From Larix kaempferi (Eukaryota; Streptophyta; Pinopsida; Pinales; Pinaceae), in NCBI GenBank assembly GCA_027924585.1, contig BSBM01000486.1:45376501-45440500 (forward strand): a DNA stretch of 64,000 nucleotides, in the 5' to 3' direction. Each line of letters opens with the position of its first letter. Position 1 is the first letter of the stretch. The position numbers were made by a program, and so were the translations under genes. Of this stretch, positions 25,446 to 37,850 are shown in pieces. Under the pieces are notes generated by a model. The model made no database searches and was not told the DNA's origin. It saw nothing but the letters and a program-made list of their open reading frames with translations.

Positions 25446-28400
25446 AGCCATCAAATTATGAATTGGGGTTCATCACTTTTCCTGATGAGGAAATTTACCT
25501 TGGGGTTTTGCTGTGCTTGCACCCAAGAGATTCGATGAGGGGATATGCTGAGTTTGTTTGATCATGGTGTAAGTCTGCCTATTATACTAATGAGTGAAAA
25601 AGTTATATTGCTGAGTGCAGAAGGCATATTTTAAGTGTAGAAGTTATATTATTGAGTGCCTTGCTTCTACATAGATTCCATCTATTTAGTGGTTCAGTAA
25701 GAAAGCTCGGGGGTCCAAAGGAAGAAAGTAGTTTTGGCTGCTTCTTCTGGAAAAGGTTGGGAAGAACAAGCCTCCTTGGGTGTTTGTCGGCCTTATCATC
25801 ATTTACAGGTTCTACTTGTCTTTTCTAATACTAAGTAGTTAAAGATTCTATCTACAATTATTGATTTACTGTTTTCAAGGATATTATTAAACAAATGCAT
25901 TTATTTTTAAGTTTCTGACCTAATTAGGATTCTGTATAGTAATGATTATGTAAGATGAATTGAATACAATATTTCTCTGCATTTTTCCCCATGCTAATGG
26001 ATCTGCATCGTACTCTAGTACAAAGAAGAGATTAAGGTAGATAAATTGATAGGCAGATTGCTAGATGAATGAGAAGATCAACCCTGTTGTATTTCATTCA
26101 TTTTTCCTACCATTAATATTCTGTATTAAAGAGTATAATTCTATGTTTTTCTTTTATCATTCTTTTCATCAGTTAAGTGTTTTAAAGTTCACTGTATTTC
26201 TTTCACCAGTCTGTATGGAAATAACAGCTATAAAAACATTTATTTCCTAAGTATACAGTACTATTATCCTTTACTGATAACAAGTATATACATCATGAAA
26301 ACAAACAGTTTTCATATCCAAGTATTGGAATTATCCTTTCTTTTAAACTCTACAATTACACTGTTAAAAGACATTGTCCTTTCAGTAGTATCAAATTTAG
26401 TTATTTGCATTCCAGACTGAATCTATCTATTATTACAGACAATAGTATATGGAATCAATTTCATTATGAACTCAGATCCTCAAACATAGATTTGATCTGT
26501 TCTCAACAGACTATTTTTAATCACACCCCAAATATTGTATTATGTATTTCAATCTTTATCAAATACTACTTAAAACAGAGAACGACCATTTTCTTTTTAA
26601 GACATCTATTCCATGACATAGATGGTACGAAATCCTTATTATTTATACAATATGTAAAGATTGCAAACCCTATTCAAGGAAAACATCAAATTTACTAATC
26701 CTTACAGGATTTAGCTGCGGGTATTAAACCCTTGTAAAACAAAACAATAGTAGAGACGTGACTATGGAAAACTCAATAATCAAAATTATTTCATACATCA
26801 AATAGCCAAGAGTCGACATTATCAACCATTAACATTTTCATTTGAAAATGAGCTGTAGCTGACCTCACAGAAATAGAAATCCACAATTTATTTTAGAGTC
26901 ACATTATTGGGACGAAACCCCATTACATCATTTAGTTTCAAAATAAAGCTTAAAATCATTTCATAAAACAACGAAGGTATAAACCCTGTAAGATAGGTAC
27001 ATTACGATAGTATGAACAATACAACGGTTTCAAATCCTATATCTAACACTTCTGTTTTTATAAAACATATGAGGGTTTAACCCTTCCAAAGAAATTTCTT
27101 GAAACTAAGAAACCCTACAGCAAAACGCTATGAGGACTATCATCAAGTAGGCCGCAGATATCTTAACACTACTGCTACCACGAAACTTAGCAACGATGGC
27201 CATACTCTCAATCTAGAATCAAAATAGTTTCTAAACATCAACTACAACCAGCAATGGCTAAGAGGGCGAACCACCGATTCTTACCATTGTAACGCAGTAA
27301 ACCATCATCTTCCACTAGAAGGCTCGCAGACGAAGAATACTTGCCTAAAAGATGAAGAACACCTGCCAGAAAAACAAAGTGGATTAAATAACACACTTTG
27401 GATTTGAGAAAGCATTTTCTGTGCAAATAATAGAAATGAGTTTCGAACCTTTACCTTCGTAGTTTCCCATCTATAGCAGAGTTATCGTAGCTATCAAAAG
27501 AAGAAAACCAAAACCATCACTCGTAGATAAACGTAGCAAGATCGTGTGCTTTTCTAAGATCTACCCCACATACAAAAGAAAGAACCAACCGTCGTTCCAA
27601 ACCATTATTGAAATCCGAAACCCATCAACCTATTAACTATTACAGTCAGGTTCAGATCTGAGGCTCAGTTGCTCAACCACTAGGTCCTGATATCGATTCT
27701 TGGAGGCGTCCTCAACTTACCAAAGACCCTACAAGCCTACAGTATGTCGGCCTGTCTCAAAACCCCACTCCTGCACATTGAATGACAAATACAATGAAGT
27801 ATTACTGAAGGAGTGTTAGGGTATTGTCAACCTCGATGAAGCTATCACGTGAGAATCACCACGTAGATCCCATGTAGACTTTCCATTCAACCTTCTTTAA
27901 TGCACTTTATGAATCCAGGATTATCGCAGTACATAGAATCCCTGCTACGGATCATACATCGAGATTATATCTACATTACCCTAAGTTTCCTCTTGTTTTA
28001 AACCTTGAAGTATTAACACATACAACCGGCCATCATGAAGGACATTAGGGTTAGGTTCGATCTTATATCACGATGAGATTATCATTATAATGTTTTATGA
28101 TATGATTAGGTCTTAACCTTTTGGTATCGAGTTTATATACTAACCACTTCTCATTTCATCACTATAAGCTATATAGTGGAATATATATGTATACATAAGC
28201 CTAAAGTATTACGCCATACGTTATGTGAAAACAGTTATGTCAAACCCTATGCATGGTGTAAAGATTATTTCCTTGTATTATAAAGTTGAAATGCTTTAGT
28301 ATTCTAGACATATTTTTTTATCCATAGTTAGATTGTAGCCCAAGATACTTTTTACCATAGTTTGTATCAAATTGACTACTATGCTATGAATTATATTTCA

Positions 28401-28769
28401 TAGGACTAAAAGACCAAGAATAGAGATACTTTAAAAGCCTTAAAACCAAGGCTTTGTTCCTTTCACCATGAAAATTACAGAAAGCATCATAGTCCCGTAA
28501 CTAATGCTTGCCTTTTAAAAATGAAGCACATACTTTGTGTCTAGTAAATTCTGGAAATGTAGACTCACAGGATTAACATATTGATTATATAAGTGAAGAA
28601 TGACAATTTTAGATCTCACCCTGAGTTTTCTTTTTGGCGATATTTTTCTCTTTTATAACTGGAAAAATTTACAAGATGACGTTTAGATTCTGCACTTTTA
28701 AAATTTCCTTACCTGCGATCTACAAGAAGAATGTTTCTAATGCTTTAGCATAAGTGCTAAGTAAGCATC

Positions 28770-28787
28770 GGGGTGCCATAGGGCCCC
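28770..28787 (+). other. conserved LTR hairpin, E2 5' LTR
   Basis: GGGGT, bulged G, CC, loop ATA, GG, GCCCC; the fifth pair becomes U-G where E1 has U-A. Confidence 0.45.
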
Positions 28788-29017
28788 TTCATCATCAAAA
28801 GAAAAGCAATAGTTAGAATATGCAATCTATAGCAAATAACATCATCACCATTTCGGAATTTAAAACAGTTCACATGCAAAGTCACTTCCGCATTCTATTT
28901 TCTTTATGTCCTTTGATTTATTAAATCAGCATTTATTGTATCTTCTACTTAGTAAGTATAGCATTAAATGCTACCTTAAAAAATTTTAATTTTTGCAAAT
29001 TTTCAAGATGTTACATG

Positions 29018-29029
29018 TGGTATCAGAGC
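29018..29029 (+). other. primer-binding site, tRNA-iMet
   Basis: TGGTATCAGAGC two bases after the 5' LTR, identical to that of E1. Confidence 0.96.
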
Positions 29030-29161
29030 GCGAGTTCAAACTCTAGGCCTTAAATAGGCTCACACGGGCAAAACAGAAAATGAAAATTAGAAAGTTTATG
29101 TTACTAACTTTTATTTTAATTATGTTTCTGTACAGAACAGTTTGACATTTAAATTGCAGGT

Positions 29162-30500
29162 ATGGAAATAATGGAGGAATTAGCAGAGGACAGATATCCT
29201 CATAATGAGCATAATAATAATAATTATGAAGGAATCTATGTCGAATTAAGTAATCAATCTTCTGAAGTGCTACGTACTGTAAAGGATTTAAAATCTGAAA
29301 TAAGGACTGTCAAAGAAGAGAATGAATGAATTTTGAAGGCTCAGGAGGAGTTAAATCATATTTTAATGGAGAATTATCACAAGGAGGAAAGAGGCAGGAA
29401 ATCAGAAGTAAAGTCTGATTCTATAACAATGTCCCACAAACATAAACATAAGAAAGCAAGGAAGGGTAAAAGTAATAGTTACTCATCATCTGAATCTGTT
29501 CAAAGTATTAGTAATTCTAATCATGACAACAGTGATAGTGATTGTTGTTCTAAAAAGAGAAAGCATAAGCATCATGAACAGATTACTGGAGAGTTTAAAA
29601 AGATTAAGCCACCAACCTTTAATGGCGAAAGTGAAAAAGGTGAGACAGCTGAAGCATGGCTGTCTGGAATGAAGAAGTACTTTAATATTTACGATTACTC
29701 TTCTCAGTTAAAAGCGAAGATGGATATTTACAATCTGATAGGAAAGGAAGATATTTGGTGGAAGGATCTTAAAATAATTAAGAGCATAAAGGAAAGAGAT
29801 GTAACCTGGAATATGTTTAAAAGGTTATTTAAGAAAAAGTTCTTTTCAGAACAATACTTTGAAGATAAGTCAAAAGAGTTTTATGATTTAAAGTTGGGTA
29901 CTATGAACATGAAGGAGTTGTGCAACAAGTTCCTTAGCTTGCTGAGGTATGTACCTTACATGGTCGAAGAGAAGCCTAAGGTACAATGGTTTCTAAGTTG
30001 TCTACCTTTTAACACAAAAGACATGATTGAGTATGATAACCCTTCCACTCTAGAAGAGGCTATGAGGAAAGCAAATTTTTGTTTTGATCAAAACAGAAAA
30101 AGAGAAGGAACAACTGGATGGAAGAGTAATAAGCCTAATCATTTTGATCACAAAAAGAAGAGTTTTAATCAAAATTCTGGAAGTTTTAAGAAAAGTTTTA
30201 ATAACAGAAATTTTCCAAGTAATAATAATTACAGGAGTAATGCACCACAGAATTTTACTGTTGCAAGAAATGTTCCTAATAACAATAACAACACAAGGTA
30301 TGTTGAACATAAAGGACCTTTGAAGTGTTTTGATTGTGGTGGACCACATACGAAAGCAGATTTCCCATGCAACAAAAGGACAATCAACAACATTTATAGC
30401 ATACAAGCAGAACCAACATTTGGTGATGTGGCAAGAGAAATGCCAAGGATAAATGCAGCGCTAGAAAATCGGCAAGCAGACCATCAAACGTCCATGGTCG
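29162..30500 (+). pseudogene. E2 gag (one nonsense codon)
   Basis: Gag begins at ATG 29162, as E1 does at 3922; an in-frame TGA at 29327 breaks it, and the frame is then open from 29330 through protease to 30988. Features in order: acidic coiled-coil N-terminus, lysine- and serine-rich linker, Gag core with AEAWLSGMKKYFNIYDYSSQ (about 29650-29710), a second half near FLSLLRYVPYM, a basic Asn/Phe-rich linker, and a zinc knuckle C-F-D-C-G-G-P-H at about 30330-30352. The fourth ligand is damaged: Phe stands where E1 has Cys, with a Cys two residues later. An internal ATG at 29366 could restart translation; I have no evidence that it does. Confidence 0.92.
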
Positions 30501-30965
30501 AAATCGAAGGTATGCTACAAAACCGATCTATTTCTATTTTGATAGATCCAGGTGCAAGTTTGAGCTACATTTCACCTGACTTAGTGAAAAATTGCAAGTT
30601 AAGAATAAAAAAGTTTGATAATTCTTGGTTAGTTCAGCTAGCAATGGGCACTAAAAGAAAGGTTATAGATTTTGTTAAAAATTGTGATGTATTTTTGAAT
30701 CAGCTGAAAACCCAAGTTAATCTAAATGTTTTACCCTTAGGGTCATATGACTTGTTGATTGGAATGGATTGGCTTGAACAGTATAGAGTAGTGCTTAATT
30801 GTTATGAGAAATCATTTACTTGTCTGAATAATGAAGGTAAAACTGAAACAGTAAAAGGAATTCATAGGAAGATTTCTGTAAGACAAATTTTAGCGTTACA
30901 AGTTAAGAGAGCTACCAGAAAGGGCTGTAAAATGTTTGTTGTTAATGTTATTAATGATGAATGTT
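30501..30965 (+). pseudogene. E2 protease, ending at the RT deletion
   Basis: Open frame continuous with gag. Retropepsin motif I-D-P-G-A-S at about 30541-30558, second patch LLIGMDWLEQY at about 30754-30786. At about 30966 the sequence jumps to the RNase H (breakpoint between E1-equivalent 5771 and 6857), so the protease is followed by a few out-of-frame residues and a stop at 30988. Confidence 0.9.
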
Positions 30966-31325
30966 ATTCGTCATGCTATTGCTTTTGAGTCTAGAAAGTT
31001 AAAAATCCATGAAAAGTATTATGCAACTTACGATCTTGAGTTGGCAACCGTGATACATGCACTAAAAATGTGGCGCCATCACTTGATTGGAAGAAAATTC
31101 ATACTAATGATAGATAATAAGGGTTTAAAGTATTTGTTGGATCAAACAAATCTTAACGCAAGGAAAGCTAGATGGCTAGCTTTCCTTAGCGAGTATGATT
31201 TCGAGATTCAACACATTAAAGGGAAAGAAAACAAAGTTGCTGATGCATTAAGCATAAATCCTAGATTAAGCTTTATGGCAGCAATCAGCACTTTTAAGAT
31301 AGATTTGGAAAATCAAATTGAATAA
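30966..31325 (+). pseudogene. E2 RNase H, truncated by the RT deletion
   Basis: Retains AFESRKLKIHEKYYATYDLE, ALKMWRHHLIGRKF, DNKGLKYLL and KVADALS. The strand carrying the first catalytic aspartate (CTDACNEG in E1) was removed with the RT. Frame differs from gag-protease because the deletion is not a multiple of three. Stop TAA at 31323. It cannot be catalytically complete. Confidence 0.9.
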
Positions 31326-32591
31326 GGAATTAAACAAGATGAAAATGATCAAAAATTGCTTGGTAAAGTTGCTGAAAATGTATCTGAAAACTTAATAATA
31401 GATTACAACATTAATAAAAAGGGCTTAATGACTTATAAAAACAAAATTTATGTACCAAATGTGTCAAAGGTTAAGCTATTAATTTTGGATGAAGCTCATA
31501 AGAGTCCTTATTCAGGACATCAAGGTTATCAGAAAATGATAACTATGTTAAGGAAGGATTATTTTTGGCCCAACATGAAGAATGAAGTGGCTAAATACAT
31601 AACTAGATGTTTTGAATGTCAGACCATTAAGGCTGAACATCAACATCCAGCTGGACTATTGCAGCCATTTCCAATTTTAGAATGGAAATGGGAGATTATA
31701 AGTATTGATTTTACTACAGGTTTTCCTAAAAACCAGAAACATAATGACTCCTAATGGTGGTTGTGGACAAGTTAAGTAAGGTTGCTCGTTTTATTCTTGT
31801 TAAAACCACTTTTAAAGCTTCTAACATTGCAGATGTATTTATGAAGCGAATCTTTCGCTTGCACGGAACTCCAAAGGTAATTATTTCTGACCGGGACTCT
31901 AAGTTCACTGAAAATTTTTGGATAGCACTGTTTAAAGGTTTAAATACTAAACTAAATTTCAGCACTTCTTTCCACCCACAAACTGATGGTCAAACAGAAA
32001 GGGTAAAACAGATTTTAGAAGACATGCTAATAATGTATGTCAAATATCAACCATCTAAGTGGGAAGATTATCTACATTTAGCAAAATTTGCATACAATAA
32101 TAACTATCAAGCATCTGCTAAGTTAAGTCCATTTGAGATTTTGTATGGAAGAAAATGTTGTACTCCTATTTCTTGGGATAACCCTGTAGATAGATTAATG
32201 CTAGGACCAGATTTATTGAAAGAAATGGAGCTAGCCGTGAAACAGGTTCAAGGTAACTTAAAGGTTGCCAAAGATCGGCAAAAAAGTTATGCTAATTTGA
32301 AACGCATTGAAAGAGAATTTCAGGTTGGAGACCATGTTTTTTAAAGGTAAAACCCAAGAAAAGTTCTTTGAAGCTTGGGAGTTGTTCTAAACTAGAACCA
32401 AGGTATTGTGGACCATTCGAAATCCTATCAAGGATTGGAGATGTTGCATATCAATTGGCTTTGCCATTTGATTTAAAAATCCATAATGTCTTTCACATTT
32501 CTGTTTTAAAGAAGTATGTGCACGATGCTACTCATGTGTTGAATTGGGATGACATACAGGTGGAGCCCGAAGGAGATTTTCAGGTGGAACG
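31326..32591 (+). pseudogene. E2 integrase (two single-base frameshifts)
   Basis: Zinc-binding HHCC (HKSPYSGHQGY to CFECQ, about 31495-31620), D in SIDFTTG, D in ISDRDSKF (about 31886-31910), E in QTERVKQ (about 31992-32010), then the GPY/F-type module EPRYCGPFEIL at about 32397-32430. Against E1 a base is missing at about 31752 and another at about 32340, so the domain lies in three frames. All catalytic residues are still encoded, making this the best-preserved catalytic domain of the two chromoviruses. Confidence 0.92.
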
Positions 32592-32757
32592 GGACTGTAT
32601 TCTCGACAGGCGGGAAATTATGCTTCGGAATCGTACCATAGGGCAGGTAAAGGTGCAATGGAAGCACCTTAGCCCTGAGGAAGCTACCTGGGAACTGGAA
32701 AGTAAAATGCGGGTGGCATATCCAGTTCTGTTCCAGGAAGGGTCGGATGATGAATAA
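32592..32757 (+). pseudogene. E2 chromodomain
   Basis: CILDRREIMLRNRTIG, then QVKVQWKHLSPEEATWELE and YPVLF, ending at TAA 32755. Aromatic and acidic positions typical of plant chromoviral chromodomains are present. It is open in frame with the GPY/F module from 32368, unlike E1, where three codons in the domain became stops. Confidence 0.9.
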
Positions 32758-32780
32758 GCAACATCGAGGACAATGTTGAG

Positions 32781-32796
32781 CTTAAGTGGGGGTGCT
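32781..32796 (+). other. polypurine tract of E2
   Basis: CTTAAGTGGGGGTGCT directly before the 3' LTR. Confidence 0.88.
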
Positions 32797-33301
32797 TGTA
32801 ACACACCCTTTTTGCTGAAGAAACATTTTATGTTGAAAACATTATGTTAACTTTTATTGTAAATTTTCATATTGGACAAGTGTCCAAGGATGACTGTAAT
32901 TGCACAATATTTTATTATTTAATAAATAAAATAGGAGACAAACACTTAAGGGGACTATTGAAAGAGTGGTTACTGACCCACTAGGTGGAATGGAATATGG
33001 GGTAGAAGGCAATGGACAAGTGGCAACATCATGATGCAACTAACTAGCTGTTGGTATGGGACAACTCCCTTGAAATGTGGTCATAGTGCCCTGGAAGGTG
33101 GGACTGGAGCTTGAGGCTCATTTATTCAAAACTGACCACTAAAGACCTAGGTAGTCTATATAAGAGCCATCGAATTATGAACTGAGGTTCATCACTTTTC
33201 CTGATGAGGAAATTTACCTTGGGGTTTTGATGTGCTTGCACCCAAGAGATTCGATGAGGGGATATGCTGAGTTTGTTTGATCATGGTGTAAGTCTGCCTA
33301 T

Positions 33302-33415
33302 TATACTACTGAGTGCAGAAGTTATATTGTTGAGTGCAGAAGGCATATTTTGAGTGCAAAAGTTACACTGCTGAGTGCAGAAGGCATATTTTGAGTGCAT
33401 AAGTTATATTACTGA
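33302..33415 (+). repeat. LTR-internal minisatellite
   Basis: Repeats of about 40 bp built on TGAGTGCAGAAG and TTATATT/GCATATTTT. The 5' LTR (about 25580-25662) has fewer copies. Confidence 0.8.
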
Positions 33416-36400
33416 GTGCCTTACTTCTACATAGATTCCATCTACTTAGTGGTTCAGTAAGCAAGCTTGGGGGGTCCAAAGTAAGCAAGTAGTTTTGGCT
33501 GCTTCTTCTGGAAAAGGTTGGGAGGAACAAGCCTCCTTGGGTGTTTGTCAACCCTATCATCATTTACAGGTTCTACTTGTCTTTTCTAATTCTAAGTAGT
33601 TAAAGTTTCTATCTGCAATTATTGATTTACTGTTTTCAAGGATATTATTAAACAAATGCATTTATTTTAAGTTTCTGACCTAATTAGGATTCTGTATAGT
33701 AATGATTATGTAAGATGAATTGAATAAAATATTTCTCTGCATTTTTCCCCATGCTAATGGATCTGCATCGTACTCTAGTGCATAGAAGAGATTAAGGTAG
33801 ATAAATTGATAGGAAGATTGCTAGATGAATGAGAATATCAACCCTGTTGTATTTCATTAGTTTTTCCTACCATTAATATTTTGTATTAAATAATATAATT
33901 CTATGTTTTTCTTTTATCATTCTTTTCATTAGTTAAGTGTTTTAAAGTTCACTGTATTTCTTTCACCAGTCTGTATGGAAATAACAGCTGCGAAAACATT
34001 TATTTCCTAAGTATACAGTACCGTTATCCTTTACTACTAACAAGTATATACATCATGAAAACAAACAGTTTTCATATCCAAGTACTAAAATTATACTTTC
34101 TTTTAAACTCTACAATTAGACCATTAAAAGACATTGTCCTTTCAGTAGTATCAAATTTAGTTATTTGCATTCCAAACTGAATCTATCTATTATTACAAAC
34201 AGTAGTATATGGAATCAATTTCAGTATGAACTCAAATCCTCAAACATAGATTTGATCTGTTCTCAACCGATTGTTTTTAATCACAACCCAAATATTGTAT
34301 TATGTATTTCAATCTTTATCAAATACTACTTAAAATAGAGAACGACCATTTTGTTTTTAAGACATCTATTCCATGACATAGATGGTACAAAATCCTTATT
34401 ATTTATACAATATGTAAACATTGCAAACCCTGTTCAAGGAAAACATCAAACTTACCAATCCTTACAGGATTTAGCCGCGGGTATTAACCCTTGTAAAACA
34501 AAAAAGTGGTAGAGACGTGACTGTAGCAAACTCAATAATCAAAATTATTTCATACATCAAATAGCAAAGAGTCGACATTATCAACCATTAACATTTTCAT
34601 TTGAAAATGAGCCGTAGCTGACCTCACAGAAATAGAAAGCCATAATTTCTTTTAGAGTCACATTATTGGGACGAAACCCCACTACATCATTTAGTTTCAA
34701 AATAAAACTTAAAACCATTTCATAAAACGACGAAGGTATAAACCTTGTAAGATAGGTACATTACGATAGTATGAACTGCACAACGGTTTCAAACCCTGTA
34801 TCTAACACTTCTCTTTTTATAAAACATATGAGGGTTTAACCCTTCGAAAGAAATTTCTTGCAACTAAGAAACCCTGCAGCGAAATGCTATGAGGACTATC
34901 ATCAAGTAGGCCACAGATCTCTTAACATTGCGGCTACCATGAGACTTAGCAATGGCAGCCATACTCTCAGTCTAGAATCAAAAGAGTTGCTAAACATCAA
35001 CTACAACCAACAATGTCTAAGAGGGCGAACCACTGAGTCTTACCGTTGTAACGTAGTAAACCATCATCTTCAACTAGAAGGCTCACAGATGAAGAATACT
35101 TTCTCGAAAGATGAAGAACACCTACCAGAAAAACAATGTGGATTAAATAACACTCTTTGGATTTAAGAAAGCATTTTCTGTGCAAATAATAGAAATGAGT
35201 TTCGAACCTTTACCTTCGGAGTTTTCTATCTATAGCAAGTTTTCATAGCTATCAAAAGAAGAAAACTAGGACCATTACTCCTAAATAAATGCAGCAAGAT
35301 CGTGTGCTTTTCTAAGATCTACCTCACATATAGAAGAAAGAACCAATTGTCATTCTAAACCATTATTGAAAGCTGAAACCCATCAACCTATTAACTATTA
35401 CAGTCAGGTTCGCTTTGAGGCTCAGTTGCTCAACCACTAGGTCCTGATATCGATTCCTGGAGGCATCCTCAACTTACCAGAAACCCTACAAGCCCGTAGC
35501 CTATCGGCCTACCTCAAAACCCCACTCCTGCACATTGAATGACAAATACAATGAAGTATTACCGAAGGAGTGTTAGGGTATCGTCAACCTCAAGGAAGAT
35601 ATCACGTGAGAATTGCCATGTAGATGCCATGTAGACTTTCCATTCAACCTTCTTTAATGCACTTATGAATCCAAGATTATCGCAGTACATAGAATCCCTG
35701 TTATGGATCATACATCGCAACTATATCTACATTATCCTAAGTTTCTCGTTGTTTCAAACCTTGAAGTGTTAACATGTACAACCTGCCATCATGAAGGACA
35801 TGAGGGTTAAGTCCAATCTTATATCACCATGAGATTATCATTATAATGTTTTAAGATATGATTAGGTCTTAACCTTTTGGTATCGAGTTTATATATTAAC
35901 CACTTTTCATTTCATCACTATAAGTTATATAGTGGAATATATATGTATACATAAGACTAAAGTATTACGCCATACGTTATGTGAAAACACTTATGTCAAA
36001 CCCTATGCATGGTGTAAAGATTATTTCCTTGTATTATAAAGTTGAAATGCTTTAGTATTCTAGACATCTTTTTTTATCCATAGTTAGATTGTATCCCAAG
36101 ATACTTTTTACCATAGTTTGTATCAAATTGACTACTATGCTATCCATTAGATTTCATAGGACTAAAAGACCAAGGATAGAGATTCTTTAAACGCCTTAAA
36201 ACCAAGGCTTTGTTCCTTTCACCTTGAAAATTACAGAAAGCATCATAATCCCATAACTAATGCTTGATTTTAAAAAATGAAGTACATACTTTGTGTCTAG
36301 TAAATTCTGGAAATGTAGACTCACAGGATTAACATATTGATTATATAAGTGAAGAACGACAATTTTAGATCTCACTCTGAGTTTCCTTTTTGGAGATCTT

Positions 36401-36525
36401 TTTCTCTTTTATAACTAGAAAAATTTAAATGATGACGTTTAGATTCTGCACTTTTAAAATGTCCTTACCTATGATCTACGAGAAGAACGTTTCTAATGCT
36501 TTAGCATAAATGCTAAGTAAGCCTC

Positions 36526-36543
36526 AGGGTGCCATAGGGCCCC
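36526..36543 (+). other. conserved LTR hairpin, E2 3' LTR
   Basis: As 28770-28787 but the outermost G is A, leaving four outer pairs. Confidence 0.4.
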
Positions 36544-36776
36544 TTCATCATCAAATGAAAAGCAACAGTTAGCATATGCAATCTATAACAAATAACGTCA
36601 TCATCATTTCAGAATTTAAAACAGTTCACATGCAAAGTCATTTCTGCATTCTATTTTCTTGATGTCCTTTGGTTTATTAAATCAACATTTATTGTATCTT
36701 CTGCTTAGTAAGTACAACATTAAATTCTACCTTGAAATTTTTTAATTTTTGCAAATTTTCGGGATGTTATGGTTTG

Positions 36777-37850
36777 ATCATCACAACTTTTGTTTTGTCA
36801 GTTTTAACTGTCATTCCCATATTGGAGAAAAAATACTTGACAATTATTAATTGTTTCTCAAGATAATATGGACACCTTGCCATAAGAACAATATCGTCAG
36901 CGTATACAAAAATCATGATGACTATTCCTACTAAGGCCGTGCCAACACAATCTGATTCTTCTATACAACCTTCTAGCTTATTAATGTATATGAAAAAAAG
37001 GGTAGGGGAGAGGGGGCACCCTTGCTTAACTCTAATATTACAGTTAATATTCTATGACCATCCCCCAGTGTTTTTGAATTTTGAAATGATGTTCTCATAT
37101 GACCTTATAGTCTCATCCCTCGGCTCGAAAGGAACCTTTAACTCTTCTAATATATTTATAGATTCTTTCTAGGCACAAAATCAAAAGATTTTCTAAATTC
37201 CATGAAATAACAAAAAATATTGGATTTATTATTATGACAATCCTCCACAATGATCCTAAGCGTAACAAGGTGGTATGTGGTTGAGTGATGCCTTTTGAAG
37301 CCTCCTTGGCCTTTAGCCCGCTTTCATTTATTTTTGTACCATATGTTAATCTTCTTTTATAGAATAATACCATATAGCTTGGCTAAAAGAGGGATAATCA
37401 TAATGGTTTGATAATTAGAGGGGTTATCTTTATCTCAACTTTTAAAAATAGGAACTATAAGGCTCTGAATCCAAGTCTTAGGGAAGCCATGCTGGACTAC
37501 TAGATTGAAGACATTGTGAATGTAAGGATGAGGATGGGTGCTTTGATTTTTAAGAGTTCTTCATGGTACCCTTCAGTGTCTTTAGCTTTTCCATGAGGTA
37601 GGCACTTAATCCCAAAGTCTATGTCTTCTAAAGAAAATACTTGCTCCTCATTGTAAGGAGGAGTGAAATGTTATACACAACATCCAAGGATTTGTAAAGC
37701 TTTATAAGATATGATTTGCAATCCTCCAAAGAGATTTTATTAGTTTATTTAGTTTTACAAGTTAGAATTTTCCTACATAATTTCGTAGGAGTCGTCTTAG
37801 ATAAGTGTAAAAGTTTTTTTTGTCTTTTATTTACATAGGAGGTCTTTTTT
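36777..37850 (-). pseudogene. LINE reverse transcriptase, main piece
   Basis: Minus strand, right to left: a weak pre-RT segment (37850-37650), the RT start with W-I-Q-S-L-I-V-P-I-F-K-S (about 37460), a K-A-F-D-like patch (LENLLILCL, about 37180), QGCPLSPTLFF-like V-P-P-L-P-Y (about 37015), and the catalytic Y-A-D-D box at about 36893-36908. It is shifted or stopped repeatedly. It continues at 25077-24926 past element E2. These LINEs copy their RNA at a nicked target site. Confidence 0.85.

Larger units (their letters stand above)
25078..29015 (+). repeat. 5' LTR of E2, 3,938 bp
   Basis: Starts TGTAACA, ends TGTTACA. TATA about 360 bp in, then the shared blocks GTGGTTCAGTAAG to CTCGGGGGTCC (about 25690), GTACTCTAGTAC (26010-26021) and the hairpin at 28770. 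Aligns with the 3' LTR along its length. No gene. Confidence 0.97.
25078..36771 (+). mobile_element. Ty3/gypsy chromovirus E2, RT-deleted, 11,694 bp
   Basis: Complete element: LTRs 25078-29015 and 32797-36771, tRNA-iMet primer site, gag-pol 29162-32757, polypurine tract, and the 5-bp duplication GTTTG on both sides. It inserted into the RT of a minus-strand LINE. Over the first 500 bp of the LTRs I count about 20 substitutions (about 4%). Compared with E1, a block of about 1.09 kb holding the whole RT is missing, so this copy is non-autonomous. One nonsense codon and two single-base frameshifts are the other main lesions. Confidence 0.96.
32797..36771 (+). repeat. 3' LTR of E2, 3,975 bp
   Basis: Starts TGTAACA; the last two bases are TG where the 5' LTR has CA, placed by the flanking GTTTG duplication. 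It is 37 bp longer than the 5' LTR, in part from an extra copy of the GAGTGCAGAAG unit at 33302-33415. Confidence 0.96.
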
